NCBI RefSeq assembly: GCF_900143005.1
Contig: NZ_FRCS01000001.1
Location: forward strand, 930,001 to 994,000
From: Cryptosporangium aurantiacum
Lineage (GTDB): Bacteria; Actinomycetota; Actinomycetes; Mycobacteriales; Cryptosporangiaceae
DNA: 64,000 nt
Direction: 5' to 3'
Below the pieces are notes generated by a model. It did no database searches. It was not told where the DNA came from and was given only the letters and a program-made list of their open reading frames with translations. Of this stretch, positions 1-7,558 are shown one piece after another; the stretch's first letter is position 1, and each line of letters opens with the position of its first letter. The position numbers and the translations under genes are program-made.

Positions 1-30
1 CGTGCTGAGGTGACCTGCCCTCCGGAGCAT
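1..30 (-). CDS. Start of the second sugar ABC permease (partial, runs off left edge)
   Basis: An ATG at 30-28 on the minus strand overlaps the TGA of the upstream permease (ATGA) and follows a strong AAGGAGG ribosome site five bases away. Only ten codons (MLRRAGHLST) lie in the window. In carbohydrate uptake ABC operons the order binding protein, MalF-type permease, MalG-type permease is standard, so this is inferred to be the MalG-type permease. The sequence shown does not identify it by itself. Confidence 0.6.
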   Translation of the reverse strand, partial: MLRRAGHLST

Positions 31-956
31 CAGTTGTCCTCCTTCCGTCGTAGCAGCCGCAGCTGTGCGCCGTTGATCACGATCAGCACCACCAGCAGCG
101 CCACCGAGATCGCGGCGGCCCGGCCGAGGTCCTGGGAGAGGAACGCCTCGCGATAGATGTCGATCGCCACCGTGGCCGTGTCGTGCCGCCCACCGGTGAG
201 GATGAAGAACTGGTCGAACGCGAGCAGCGAGCCGGTGACCGAGAGCACCATCATCAGCGCGAGCGTCGGCCGGAGCAGCGGCAGCGTGACGTGCCGCATC
301 GTCTGCCAGCGGGTCGCGCCGTCGGTGCGCGCCGCCTCGTAGAGCACCGGATCGATGCTCTGCAGGCCGGTCAGCAGGATGAGCATGTAGAACCCGGCGA
401 AGCGCCAGGTGATCATGCCGACCGTGGACGACAGCGCGCTGCTGTTCGTCCCCAGCCAGTCGACCGAGTCGATCCCGACCCACCGCAGGACCGCGTTCAA
501 CGGCGAGGACTCGGTGTTGAACAGGCCGTAGAACAGCAGGCTCGCCGAGGCGAGCCCGACCGCGGCGGGCAGGAAGTAGACGGTCCGGAAGAAGCCGACG
601 CCGCGCCGGGCCTCCTGCACCAGCAGCGCCATGCCGAACGCGACCAGGCTCAGGACGACGGTCGTCACCAGCGTGTACTTCAGCGTGAACCACAGTGCGC
701 GGACGAACAGCGGGTCGGAGAGCGCCCGGTAGTTCTCCACGCCGTTCGGGCGGGACGCGCCGAGCAGCGGCCAGTGGTTGACCGACATCCAGACCATCAG
801 CACCAGCGGCAGGACGAAGAACACCAGCACGAGAACGGCCATCGGCGCCGAGTAGATCAACCCCAGCCGGGCCCGGCGGCGGCCGAGCCCGGCCGGCGCG
901 GCCCGGCGGGAGGACCGCCGAGCCGCGTCGGTGGGGCGGGAGAGCGTCGAAACCAT
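30..956 (-). CDS. Carbohydrate ABC transporter permease (MalF/UgpA type)
   Basis: This 308-residue protein has about six hydrophobic segments, the first near residues 33-57. The cytoplasmic EAA loop (EAAR...G, residues 207-213, followed by LPLLRP) is the contact site for the ATPase and marks the binding-protein-dependent permease family. The N-terminal 30 residues are Arg-rich and cytoplasmic. The gene starts three bases after the stop of the binding-protein gene and overlaps the next gene by ATGA, so the three are one operon. It should form half of the membrane channel of a CUT1-type sugar importer. No ATPase is seen here; many actinobacterial CUT1 systems share an MsiK-like ATPase encoded elsewhere. 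The substrate cannot be read from the sequence. Confidence 0.9.
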   Translation of the reverse strand: MVSTLSRPTDAARRSSRRAAPAGLGRRRARLGLIYSAPMAVLVLVFFVLPLVLMVWMSVNHWPLLGASRPNGVENYRALSDPLFVRALWFTLKYTLVTTVVLSLVAFGMALLVQEARRGVGFFRTVYFLPAAVGLASASLLFYGLFNTESSPLNAVLRWVGIDSVDWLGTNSSALSSTVGMITWRFAGFYMLILLTGLQSIDPVLYEAARTDGATRWQTMRHVTLPLLRPTLALMMVLSVTGSLLAFDQFFILTGGRHDTATVAIDIYREAFLSQDLGRAAAISVALLVVLIVINGAQLRLLRRKEDN

Positions 957-959
957 GCG

Positions 960-2258
960 CTAGCCGCCCGTGGACAGCGACTCGGTGATGCTCGGGTTGT
1001 GCTTCGCGAGCGCGTCCGCCGAGCTACCGGTGCCGAAGACCGCGTCGATGATCGTGGCGGTCCACGGTCCGTTCGGGTCGTTGTACGTCTTGCCGAAGTT
1101 GACCGAGATCGGCGTCTGGCCCTTGGACGCGAGGTCGTTGAACGTGCCGAGCCGCGGGTCCTGCTGGGCGTACTTGTTGTCGGCCAGGTCGCTGCGCACC
1201 GTGATGTTCTTGTTCTTGGCGATGACCTCGACCTGCGCCTCCTCGGACAGCGTCCAGGAGATGAAGTCCCACGCCTGCGCGGCCTTCTTGCTGTTCGAGC
1301 TGATGCCGAGCACGTCACCGCCGACGAACGAGTTGCTGCCGCCGGTCAGGCCGGGGATCGGGGCGACGCCGATCTCGAGCGCCGGACCTTCCTTCATCGT
1401 CTGGAGTGCGGTGGCGCCGAGCGGCTGGATACCGATCTTGCCTTCGGTGAACGCCTGGACCCAGGTCGGGCCGCCCTCGTTCTTCGCCGCGGTGGGTACG
1501 AGACCTTCCTTGTACATCTTCTTGTAGAGCTCGTAGACCTCCGCCGCGGCCGGGTTGTCGACCGTCGACTCGGTGCCCTTCTCGTTGAGCACGGTTTCGC
1601 CGGAGGCCCAGATCATCGGCCAGGTCGTGAACAGCGTGCAGCCGGGGCAGGCACCGCCGAAGAAGTACCCGTCGACGCCACCGCCGAGCGCGTCGATCTT
1701 CTTCACCTGCGTGTAGAGCTCGGCCAGTGTGGTCGGTGGCTTCTCCGGGTCGAGGCCGGCCTTGCGGAACAGCACCTTGTTGTAGAAGACCGCGGACAGG
1801 TCGATGTCGTGCGGGACGCCGTAGACCTTGCCGTCGTAGGTGGCGGTCTTCATGTGGGCCGGGGCCAGCGTGTCCTTGAACGACAGCGTGTCCACCCGGT
1901 CGGTGAGGTCCTGGAACACGCCCTTGGAGGCGTAGTTCGGCGCGTACACCACGTCGGCGGCCAGGATGTCCGGCAGCTGCTTCGCGCCGCTCGCCGAGCC
2001 GACCTTCTGCTGGTACGTGTCGGCCGGGATGACGGTCAGCTTGACCTTGTTCTTGTGGCTCTTGTTGTACGCGTCGATCAGCGTCTGGCTGAACGTGGCC
2101 GTGGGGGACCGCGTCCACATCGTGATCGTGGAGCCGTCGTCCTTCGCGTCGGTGCCACCCGAGGCGGCGGTGTCGCCCGCGCTCTGGCAGGCGGCGGCGA
2201 GAAGTAAGACGGTGGCGGCGAGCAGTGCTCGCCCGCGGCGGAATCGGGGCTGGCCCAT
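960..2258 (-). CDS. Sugar ABC transporter substrate-binding lipoprotein
   Basis: The protein is an extracellular solute-binding protein family 1 member of 432 residues. An Arg-rich signal peptide is followed by a lipobox LAAAC with the lipidated Cys at residue 24, so it is tethered to the outer face of the membrane. The start was placed at the ATG at 2258 because AAGGAGG lies five bases upstream and the signal peptide begins there; an in-frame Met 19 codons further upstream has no ribosome site and would spoil the signal. It is the first gene of the operon, divergent from the LacI regulator. It should deliver a sugar or oligosaccharide to the permeases that follow. Confidence 0.92.
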   Translation of the reverse strand: MGQPRFRRGRALLAATVLLLAAACQSAGDTAASGGTDAKDDGSTITMWTRSPTATFSQTLIDAYNKSHKNKVKLTVIPADTYQQKVGSASGAKQLPDILAADVVYAPNYASKGVFQDLTDRVDTLSFKDTLAPAHMKTATYDGKVYGVPHDIDLSAVFYNKVLFRKAGLDPEKPPTTLAELYTQVKKIDALGGGVDGYFFGGACPGCTLFTTWPMIWASGETVLNEKGTESTVDNPAAAEVYELYKKMYKEGLVPTAAKNEGGPTWVQAFTEGKIGIQPLGATALQTMKEGPALEIGVAPIPGLTGGSNSFVGGDVLGISSNSKKAAQAWDFISWTLSEEAQVEVIAKNKNITVRSDLADNKYAQQDPRLGTFNDLASKGQTPISVNFGKTYNDPNGPWTATIIDAVFGTGSSADALAKHNPSITESLSTGG

Positions 2259-2364
2259 CGTGCCTCCTTGGACGTGGGGGCCGGGACGTGCGCGGGAGGA
2301 TGTGAGCGTTAACAAACAGCGCCGAGGCGCAGTATCGGGAAACTTCGGAAACCGATTGCCGCCG

Positions 2365-2394
2365 AGAATAGGAACGCCGCTCGGAGCGTGTCAA
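2365..2394 (-). promoter_or_regulatory. Promoter of the sugar ABC operon with a palindrome in its spacer
   Basis: On the minus strand TTGACA (2394-2389) is followed after 18 bases by TATTCT (2370-2365), a good housekeeping promoter about 107 bases before the binding-protein start. The spacer holds the palindrome CGCTCGGAGCG (2378-2388). A LacI-type repressor bound there would block polymerase. The operator role is inferred from position and from the divergent LacI gene. Confidence 0.55.
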
Positions 2395-2418
2395 CCGGCA
2401 GCTTCCCAAGGTTATAGA
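2389..2418 (+). promoter_or_regulatory. Possible promoter of the LacI-family gene
   Basis: TGTCAA (2389-2394) and TATAGA (2413-2418) are separated by 18 bases and precede the GTG start by about 50 bases. The -35 element is the reverse complement of the TTGACA used by the opposite promoter, so the two promoters would overlap back to back. Only a weak consensus match supports it. Confidence 0.35.
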
Positions 2419-2469
2419 CGTGTGAGGTAGCCTCTGGTCGGTTTCACGGCCACGGCACGGAGGAAACGA

Positions 2470-3480
2470 GTGCGGAAAACGGATCGACTCGCGACCATTC
2501 GCGATGTGGCCGCGCTGGCCGGTGTGTCGGTGGGCACCGCGTCCAAGGCGCTGAACGACCGCGGCTCCCTGCGCGCGGAGACCCGCAGACGGGTGCAGGA
2601 GGCCGCCGAACGGCTGGGGTTCCAGGCGAACGCGGCCGCCCGGACGCTGAACACCGGCCGCACCTACACGGTCGGCATGATCACCACCGACAGCATCGGC
2701 CGGTTCAGCATCCCGCTGATGCTCGGCGCCGAGGACGCGCTCGGCGCGGGCCAGATGTCGGTGCTGCTCTGCGACGCGCGGGACGATCCGATCCGCGAGC
2801 AGTACTACCTCCGGGCGCTGCTCACCCGGCGGGTCGACGGGATCATCGTCACCGGCCGCCGAGCCCAGGCCAGGGCTCCGCTCGCCGTCGATCTGCCGGT
2901 GCCGGTCGTCTACGCGTTCGTCAGCTCGACCGATCCGGCCGACTGCTCGGTGGTGCCGGACGAGGCGGGTGGCGCGGTGAAGGCGGTCGAGCACCTGCGG
3001 GCGACCGGGCGTCGCCGGATCGCGCACGTGACCGGGCCGGACCACCACACCTCGGCGCGGGTGCGCGCGGAGGCGGCGGGGCCGGGGCTGGTGCGTCCTC
3101 CGCTGTTCGGCGAGTGGAGCGAGGCGTGGGGCAGGCAGGCCGCCGGGATGCTGCTCGCCGAGAAGACCGACTTCGACGCGGTGTTCGCGGGCAGCGACCA
3201 GATCGCCCGCGGTGTCGTCGACACGCTGCGTGCGGCCGGACGGCGGGTCCCCGAGGACGTCGCGGTGATCGGCTTCGACAACTGGGACGTCATGGTCTCG
3301 GCGTCCCAACCGCCGCTGAGCAGCGTCGACATGGACCTGGACGGGCTAGGACGCACGGCGGCGAACCTGTTGCTGGCCGCGATCAACGGGGAGCCGGCGC
3401 CCGGGCGGCACGTGCGACCGTGCAGGCTGGTCCTGCGGGAGTCGACGGCCGTGGGGGTCGGTGGTGGTGATCGAGTGTGA
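2470..3480 (+). CDS. LacI family transcriptional regulator
   Basis: This 336-residue protein starts at a GTG after GGAGG. The N-terminal LacI helix-turn-helix (TIRDVAALAGVSVGTASKAL, about residues 8-27) includes the hinge-helix region ending near residue 60. A periplasmic-binding-protein-like ligand domain follows, with the typical FAGSDQIARG and VIGFDNWD motifs. The segment after HHTSARVRAEA is a few residues shorter than usual, which may reflect a small loop deletion but does not disturb the frame. The gene is divergent from the sugar ABC operon and very likely represses it until its sugar binds. Its end overlaps the start of the FhuF-like gene by 20 bases. Confidence 0.93.
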   Translation: MRKTDRLATIRDVAALAGVSVGTASKALNDRGSLRAETRRRVQEAAERLGFQANAAARTLNTGRTYTVGMITTDSIGRFSIPLMLGAEDALGAGQMSVLLCDARDDPIREQYYLRALLTRRVDGIIVTGRRAQARAPLAVDLPVPVVYAFVSSTDPADCSVVPDEAGGAVKAVEHLRATGRRRIAHVTGPDHHTSARVRAEAAGPGLVRPPLFGEWSEAWGRQAAGMLLAEKTDFDAVFAGSDQIARGVVDTLRAAGRRVPEDVAVIGFDNWDVMVSASQPPLSSVDMDLDGLGRTAANLLLAAINGEPAPGRHVRPCRLVLRESTAVGVGGGDRV

Positions 3481-4171
3481 CGAGCTGTACCGGCGGGTGG
3501 CGCTGTCCGTGCCGTCGCTGGCCTACACGGTCTCGCCGGCCGGCGGGGCACGCCTGCCCGGAGCCCTGCTGACCGACCCGGGCTGGCTGGCGGCGCAGGT
3601 GGACGCGTCCACCCGGCAGTGGGGCGGGGTGCCGCGCCGGGTCGCCGGGACGCTCTGGTGGTACTCGACCAGCTCGACGCTCGTCGCAGGGCCGGTCATC
3701 GCGCTGCTGGTCACCGGGTGGGTGCCGGCGCTCGCCGTCGACGAGGTGACGTTCGAGCTGTCACACGGGTCGGTCGCCGGAGTGCGGGCGGCGCGCGTGC
3801 TGGGGCGTGGTCCGGACGCCCTGGCGGCGGCGCTCGGTCCGGCGCTCGCAGCGGTGATCGAGCCGCTCGCCCGGGTGAGCGGGGTGGGTGCGCCGTCGCT
3901 GCGCGCGGTGCTCGGCGACTCGGTGGCCAACCGCGCGCTGGACGTCGCCCGCGGCCCGGCGGGGGAGGCGCTCGCGGAACGGGTCGCTGCCGGTGGCGGG
4001 TTGCCCGCGCCGCGGTTCCTCGACGTGCCCGGCGCCGGACCGTACCTGCGCCGGTCGTCGTGCTGCTTGATCTACGAGGTGCCCGGGACCGCGAAGTGCG
4101 CGAGCTGCCCGCGGCAGCGGCCGGAGGTACGGGAACGGCGGATGTCAGCGGTCGCGATGGGCCAGCGCTGA
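3461..4171 (+). CDS. FhuF-like (2Fe-2S) ferric-siderophore reductase family protein
   Basis: The 236-residue protein ends with the FhuF-type iron-sulfur motif CC-x10-C-x2-C (Cys 201, 202, 213 and 216; last part CASCP). In FhuF the four cysteines hold a 2Fe-2S cluster used to reduce ferric siderophores in the cytoplasm. The rest of the protein is Ala/Val-rich without clear membrane segments, as expected. The GTG start lies inside the end of the LacI gene, with three GTG codons in a row leaving the exact start open. The 3' end overlaps the convergent recombinase remnant by 27 bases. No siderophore transporter is near, so the link to iron rests on the motif alone. Confidence 0.75.
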   Translation: MVVIECDELYRRVALSVPSLAYTVSPAGGARLPGALLTDPGWLAAQVDASTRQWGGVPRRVAGTLWWYSTSSTLVAGPVIALLVTGWVPALAVDEVTFELSHGSVAGVRAARVLGRGPDALAAALGPALAAVIEPLARVSGVGAPSLRAVLGDSVANRALDVARGPAGEALAERVAAGGGLPAPRFLDVPGAGPYLRRSSCCLIYEVPGTAKCASCPRQRPEVRERRMSAVAMGQR

Positions 4172-4897
4172 CAGCCGCAGCTGGCGCAGGTCCCAGCCCG
4201 GCCCGCCGTCAGGCGTCCGGGTGTGCTGGTCGAGCAGGATCCGGGCGCGGTCGTAGCCGAGCCGGGCGCGCCCGGTGTACGGGCACAGGTCCGACCGCGG
4301 GGGACGCCGGGCAGGTGGCGGCCGCCGTTCGGACAGGAACAGCGGACCGCGCGACCGGCCCGCGATCAGCCGGGGGAGCAGGTACGCGCTGCCGTCGTCC
4401 CAGCGCAGGTCACCCGCCCGGCGTCGGCGGAGGTTGAGGTCCTCGACGTCGAGCGCCAGGACGTCGGCGGTCCGTCCGGCGGTCTCGTAGAGCAGACGCC
4501 AGAGCGTCCGCTCCCGCAGCGGGAGGTCCGGCCGCAGCAGCAGGCGCTCGATCGCTTCCCGGGGCAGGATGGCGGTCGGATCGGTTTCGTCCGGCCGCCG
4601 CTCGACGGCGTCCGGCATCGTGGGGGCGTCCTCGCCGCGCGCGCGGCACCAGGCCAGCCACCCGGCGACCGCCGCGCGATTCCGGTTCCAGGTCGCGGCC
4701 GCCGCGCTGCCCCACAGGCCGCGGAGCGCCGTAGTCAGCTCCTCCTCGCCGATCTCGGTCAGCGGGCGGTGGCCGCCCAGCCAGCCCGCCAGCCGGTCGA
4801 GGACGCTGCGGTAAGCGCGGTGAGTGTTCTGGTTCGCACACTGGGGCGACGAGAGGTACGACTCGACTGCGGAGTCGACGGTGACCGCGTCGCTCAT
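4145..4897 (-). CDS. Truncated, probably inactive tyrosine recombinase/integrase
   Basis: The 250-residue product has an N-terminal SAM-like core-binding domain (residues 5-90) and the start of a phage-integrase catalytic domain. The first catalytic Arg is present (ETAGRTADVLAL, R142). The second catalytic box reads LRQLRLSALAH at 237-247. Relative to the usual LHQLRHSALTH the motif's His is Arg and the following His is Leu, while R241 is kept. The frame stops three residues later, before the His/Trp and nucleophilic Tyr. It therefore lacks the residue that cuts DNA and looks like an integrase remnant, or a relative kept only for DNA binding. A 15-bp direct repeat lies just upstream. The reading frame itself is open and uses normal codons. 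Confidence 0.7.
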   Translation of the reverse strand: MSDAVTVDSAVESYLSSPQCANQNTHRAYRSVLDRLAGWLGGHRPLTEIGEEELTTALRGLWGSAAAATWNRNRAAVAGWLAWCRARGEDAPTMPDAVERRPDETDPTAILPREAIERLLLRPDLPLRERTLWRLLYETAGRTADVLALDVEDLNLRRRRAGDLRWDDGSAYLLPRLIAGRSRGPLFLSERRPPPARRPPRSDLCPYTGRARLGYDRARILLDQHTRTPDGGPGWDLRQLRLSALAHRDR

Positions 4898-4916
4898 CGC
4901 CGGACACCCCGGAGCG

Positions 4917-4998
4917 GATGTACCGGATAACGTATTGGCGGTGAACCCGGCGTTATCGAGGTCACAGCGGTACCCTACGCCAAGATGTACCGGATAAC
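4917..4998. repeat. 15-bp direct repeat pair (GATGTACCGGATAAC)
   Basis: GATGTACCGGATAAC occurs at 4917-4931 and again at 4984-4998, 67 bases apart. A partial inverted copy (CGTTATC) sits between them at 4951-4957. Both lie between the recombinase start and the STAS gene start. They may be operators, recombinase arm sites or a local duplication; the sequence does not decide among these. Confidence 0.6.
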
Positions 4999-5023
4999 AG
5001 CCGTCGCGCTCAGGAGGCCAGCA

Positions 5024-5419
5024 GTGGGTTCAGTCGCGCGGTCGGGCGCCGGAGGCGGCGTGGCTCCCGAACCGGCCTCCGGGGTGCGTCGTGCCACCCC
5101 GCCGGCCGAGCGTCCCGGTGTAGTTCAGGTCGAGAACGGTGGCGGCCTGTTGCGGATCCGGCTGACCGGTGCGGTGGACGCCGTCCTCGCGCCCCGGCTC
5201 GACACCGTAGTGGCCGACGTGGTCGCTGCCCAGCCGATCGACGTCCGGCTCGATCTGGCCGAGGTGGACTTCCTCGGCTCCCACGGGATGGCGTTCCTGG
5301 TGCGGATCCAGCACGCCGTGCGGGCGGCGGGGCGGGTCGCCGCCGTCGACGCCGCATCCCGGCACGCGCGGGTCGCGCTGCGCATCGCGGGATTGGAGCA
5401 CTTCCTCAACCTGAGCTGA
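5024..5419 (+). CDS. STAS-domain anti-sigma factor antagonist
   Basis: The 131-residue protein is a SpoIIAA/RsbV-like STAS domain (about residues 33-131) with a disordered 30-residue N-terminal extension. The phosphorylatable Ser is S86 in VDFLGSHGMAFL. In this family an unphosphorylated STAS protein binds a serine-kinase anti-sigma factor and frees its sigma factor. The GTG at 5024 is preferred because AGGAGG lies seven bases before it; the ATG at 4985 is inside the upstream repeat and has no ribosome site. No partner kinase or sigma gene is adjacent, so its target is unknown. Confidence 0.85.
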   Translation: MGSVARSGAGGGVAPEPASGVRRATPPAERPGVVQVENGGGLLRIRLTGAVDAVLAPRLDTVVADVVAAQPIDVRLDLAEVDFLGSHGMAFLVRIQHAVRAAGRVAAVDAASRHARVALRIAGLEHFLNLS

Positions 5420-5553
5420 TGCGCCTCGCAGTATGTGGTCAGGGCGTCTCTCAGCGTGAGACGGATCCGACACCTGACGACCTGCGTTCAGCAGCGCATT
5501 AGGGTATTACGCGCCGCCCCCGCTGATCACCGCAGAAAGAAGAGCCGACCCCC

Positions 5554-6309
5554 ATGCCGGCAGAACTGCCGCTCCCACCCGCCGAGCCGACCCCGGTGGC
5601 CCCCGAACAGGCCCCGGTCGACCGGAGCGGTTACCTGTACTGGGTTTTCAAGGTCCTCCTGACGTTGCCGATGACCCTGTACTTCCGGCCCCGGATCGAG
5701 GGCATCGAGCACGTGCCCAAGCACGGTCCGGTGATCCTCGCCTGCAACCATGTCTCGTACCTGGACTGGCTGTTCCTGCCGCTGGTCGTGCGGTGGCGCC
5801 GGATCAGCTTCCTGGCCAAGCACGAGTACTTCACCGAGCCGGGGCTGCGTGGCCGGTGGAAGCGGTATTTCTTCACCGCGACCGGCCAGGTGCCGGTCAT
5901 TCGTGGTGGCGCGTCGGCGGGTGACGCCGCGCTGAACACCGCGAGCAGGCTGCTCGCCGAGGGCCGCGTCGTCGGGATCTTCCCGGAGGGCACCCGCACC
6001 CGCGACGGGCGCCTCTACCGAGGCCGTACCGGGCTGGCCCGGATCGCGGCCGCGACCGGCGCGCCGGTGGTTCCGTGCGCGACGATCGGTGTGTTCGAGA
6101 TCGCACCGCCCGGCGCCAAGTTCCCGCGCCCCGGCCGGGTCACCGTGCGGTTCGCGCCGCCGATGACCTGGCCGAAGGACGAGACCCCGCCCACCCGCGA
6201 AGTGCTGCGGGAGCGCACCGACGAGCTGGTCGCGGTGATCCAGTCGCTCTCCGGCCAGGAGTACGCCGGCGTCGACGCGCAGCTCCCCGGCCGGGAAGCT
6301 GCGCCCTAG
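5554..6309 (+). CDS. 1-acyl-sn-glycerol-3-phosphate acyltransferase (PlsC family)
   Basis: The 251-residue protein carries the acyltransferase signature NHVSYLD (His 66, Asp 71 of the HX4D motif) and the glycerophosphate-binding FPEGTR at 143-148. This family transfers an acyl chain to lysophosphatidate to make phosphatidate at the inner face of the membrane. A hydrophobic stretch at 28-45 probably attaches it to the membrane. The Pro-rich first 22 residues are not conserved in the family. The gene stands alone and overlaps the convergent PhoX-like gene by four bases. Confidence 0.92.
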   Translation: MPAELPLPPAEPTPVAPEQAPVDRSGYLYWVFKVLLTLPMTLYFRPRIEGIEHVPKHGPVILACNHVSYLDWLFLPLVVRWRRISFLAKHEYFTEPGLRGRWKRYFFTATGQVPVIRGGASAGDAALNTASRLLAEGRVVGIFPEGTRTRDGRLYRGRTGLARIAAATGAPVVPCATIGVFEIAPPGAKFPRPGRVTVRFAPPMTWPKDETPPTREVLRERTDELVAVIQSLSGQEYAGVDAQLPGREAAP

Positions 6310-7475
6310 CGGAACGGGCCGCGGACCTCGTAGGTGATGCCGCCGCTGGACTGTCCGGTCGTGCCGCGCTGGGACGAGAAATAGAACCGGTCGCCGGCCG
6401 GGTTGAACGCCGGGCCGGTCAGCTCGGAGCCGGACTGGCCGGTGACCCTGGCGAACGGTGCGACCACACCGGACGGGGTGATCAGGTTGATCTCCATGTT
6501 GCCGCCGTCCTCGGCGACGAACAGGTCGCCGGAGGAGGCGCCGGTGATGTTGTCGACGCCGGTGAGCGGCGCGGCACCACCGGGGATCAGCGAGTCGTCG
6601 TAGGCCAGCGAGAGCCGCTGAGCGGCCGCGTCGTAGGCCCAGACGCGGTTGTCGCCCTTCGTCGTGAAGTAGCAGACGCCGTTCGCGTAGTAGCAGCCCT
6701 CGCCGCCGTTGAAGTGTTTCGCGGCGCTGACCTGGAGCCGGGTCGGGATCGGGAGGCCGTCGCGGTCCGGGATCGGCCGCCAGGTCACCGGGCCGTCGGT
6801 CAGGTCGGCGGCGCCGCACAGCACCTCGACCCGGCCGGTGTCGAGGTTGCCCCAGGTGTCCGGCGTGAAGCGGTAGAAGCAGCCGTCGGTCTCGTCCTCG
6901 GTGAGGTAGACGACCTTCCGCACGGGGTCGCAGGCCGCGGCCTCGTGCTTGAACCGGCCCATCCGGGTGCGTTCGACGCCGGCCCGCCCGCCGCCCGGCC
7001 AGGTCTCGAACACCCGGCCCCACGGCACCTCCTCGCAGGACAGCCAGGTGCCCCACGGCGTGGCACCGCCCGCACAGTTGACGTTCGTCCCGGACAGGAT
7101 CCGGTACGCGCCGGAGATCGTCCCGTCCGCCGTGAACTTCACCGCGGACGCGCCGCCGACCAGCGGAACCTCCGAGTTCGAGACGTAGATCCACCCCGAG
7201 CCGTCCGGGAAACACGCACCACCGTCCGGGGCGTCGTGCCACACGTACCCGGTGGCGCCGACCCGCTGCCGGGACCGTCCGATCACCCGGCTGGTGAAGC
7301 CGGCCGGCAGCTGGACGCCGTTCGCGTCGGCCGCGAGCAGCTCGCCGTACGGGCTCGGGCCGGGCTGGGCCACCGCCGCGAACGCCTCCTGCCAGAGCGC
7401 GCCGGAGAACGCCGCGGCGCCGCCACCGACGACCGCGACGCGGAACAGCGCACGACGGTCCAAAATGCGGTCCAT
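6306..7475 (-). CDS. Secreted PhoX/DUF839-family protein (probable Tat substrate)
   Basis: The 389-residue protein begins with DRRALFRVAVVGGG followed by a hydrophobic stretch, a twin-arginine export signal. The start at 7475 was chosen because GGAGGT lies eight bases before it and the signal begins there. The body is a DUF839/PhoX-type beta-propeller with repeated short motifs (GGACFPDGSGWIYVSNSE, CAGGATPWGTWLSCEE, GGEGCYYANGVCYFTTKGDN). PhoX enzymes are secreted calcium/iron phosphatases, but many DUF839 members have no proven activity, so the phosphatase call is by family only. It is divergent from the CorA gene with an 83-base gap. Confidence 0.85.
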   Translation of the reverse strand: MDRILDRRALFRVAVVGGGAAAFSGALWQEAFAAVAQPGPSPYGELLAADANGVQLPAGFTSRVIGRSRQRVGATGYVWHDAPDGGACFPDGSGWIYVSNSEVPLVGGASAVKFTADGTISGAYRILSGTNVNCAGGATPWGTWLSCEEVPWGRVFETWPGGGRAGVERTRMGRFKHEAAACDPVRKVVYLTEDETDGCFYRFTPDTWGNLDTGRVEVLCGAADLTDGPVTWRPIPDRDGLPIPTRLQVSAAKHFNGGEGCYYANGVCYFTTKGDNRVWAYDAAAQRLSLAYDDSLIPGGAAPLTGVDNITGASSGDLFVAEDGGNMEINLITPSGVVAPFARVTGQSGSELTGPAFNPAGDRFYFSSQRGTTGQSSGGITYEVRGPFR

Positions 7476-7558
7476 ACCTACCTCCATCGGCATAGATCGG
7501 GCCTGCCACTCTAGGGTGCGGAGGCGTCGCAGGCGTGAATTCCCGACGGCTCTAGGCT

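Noticed and set aside
183-2207. A 674-codon open frame on the plus strand across the sugar ABC genes
   Set aside because: It is the antisense shadow of the permease and binding-protein genes. Its product is Arg/Asp/Gly-rich without any motif.
5486-5507. A possible sigma-B-like promoter (GTTC ... GGGTAT) before PlsC
   Set aside because: The spacer is only 12 bases, too short for that class.
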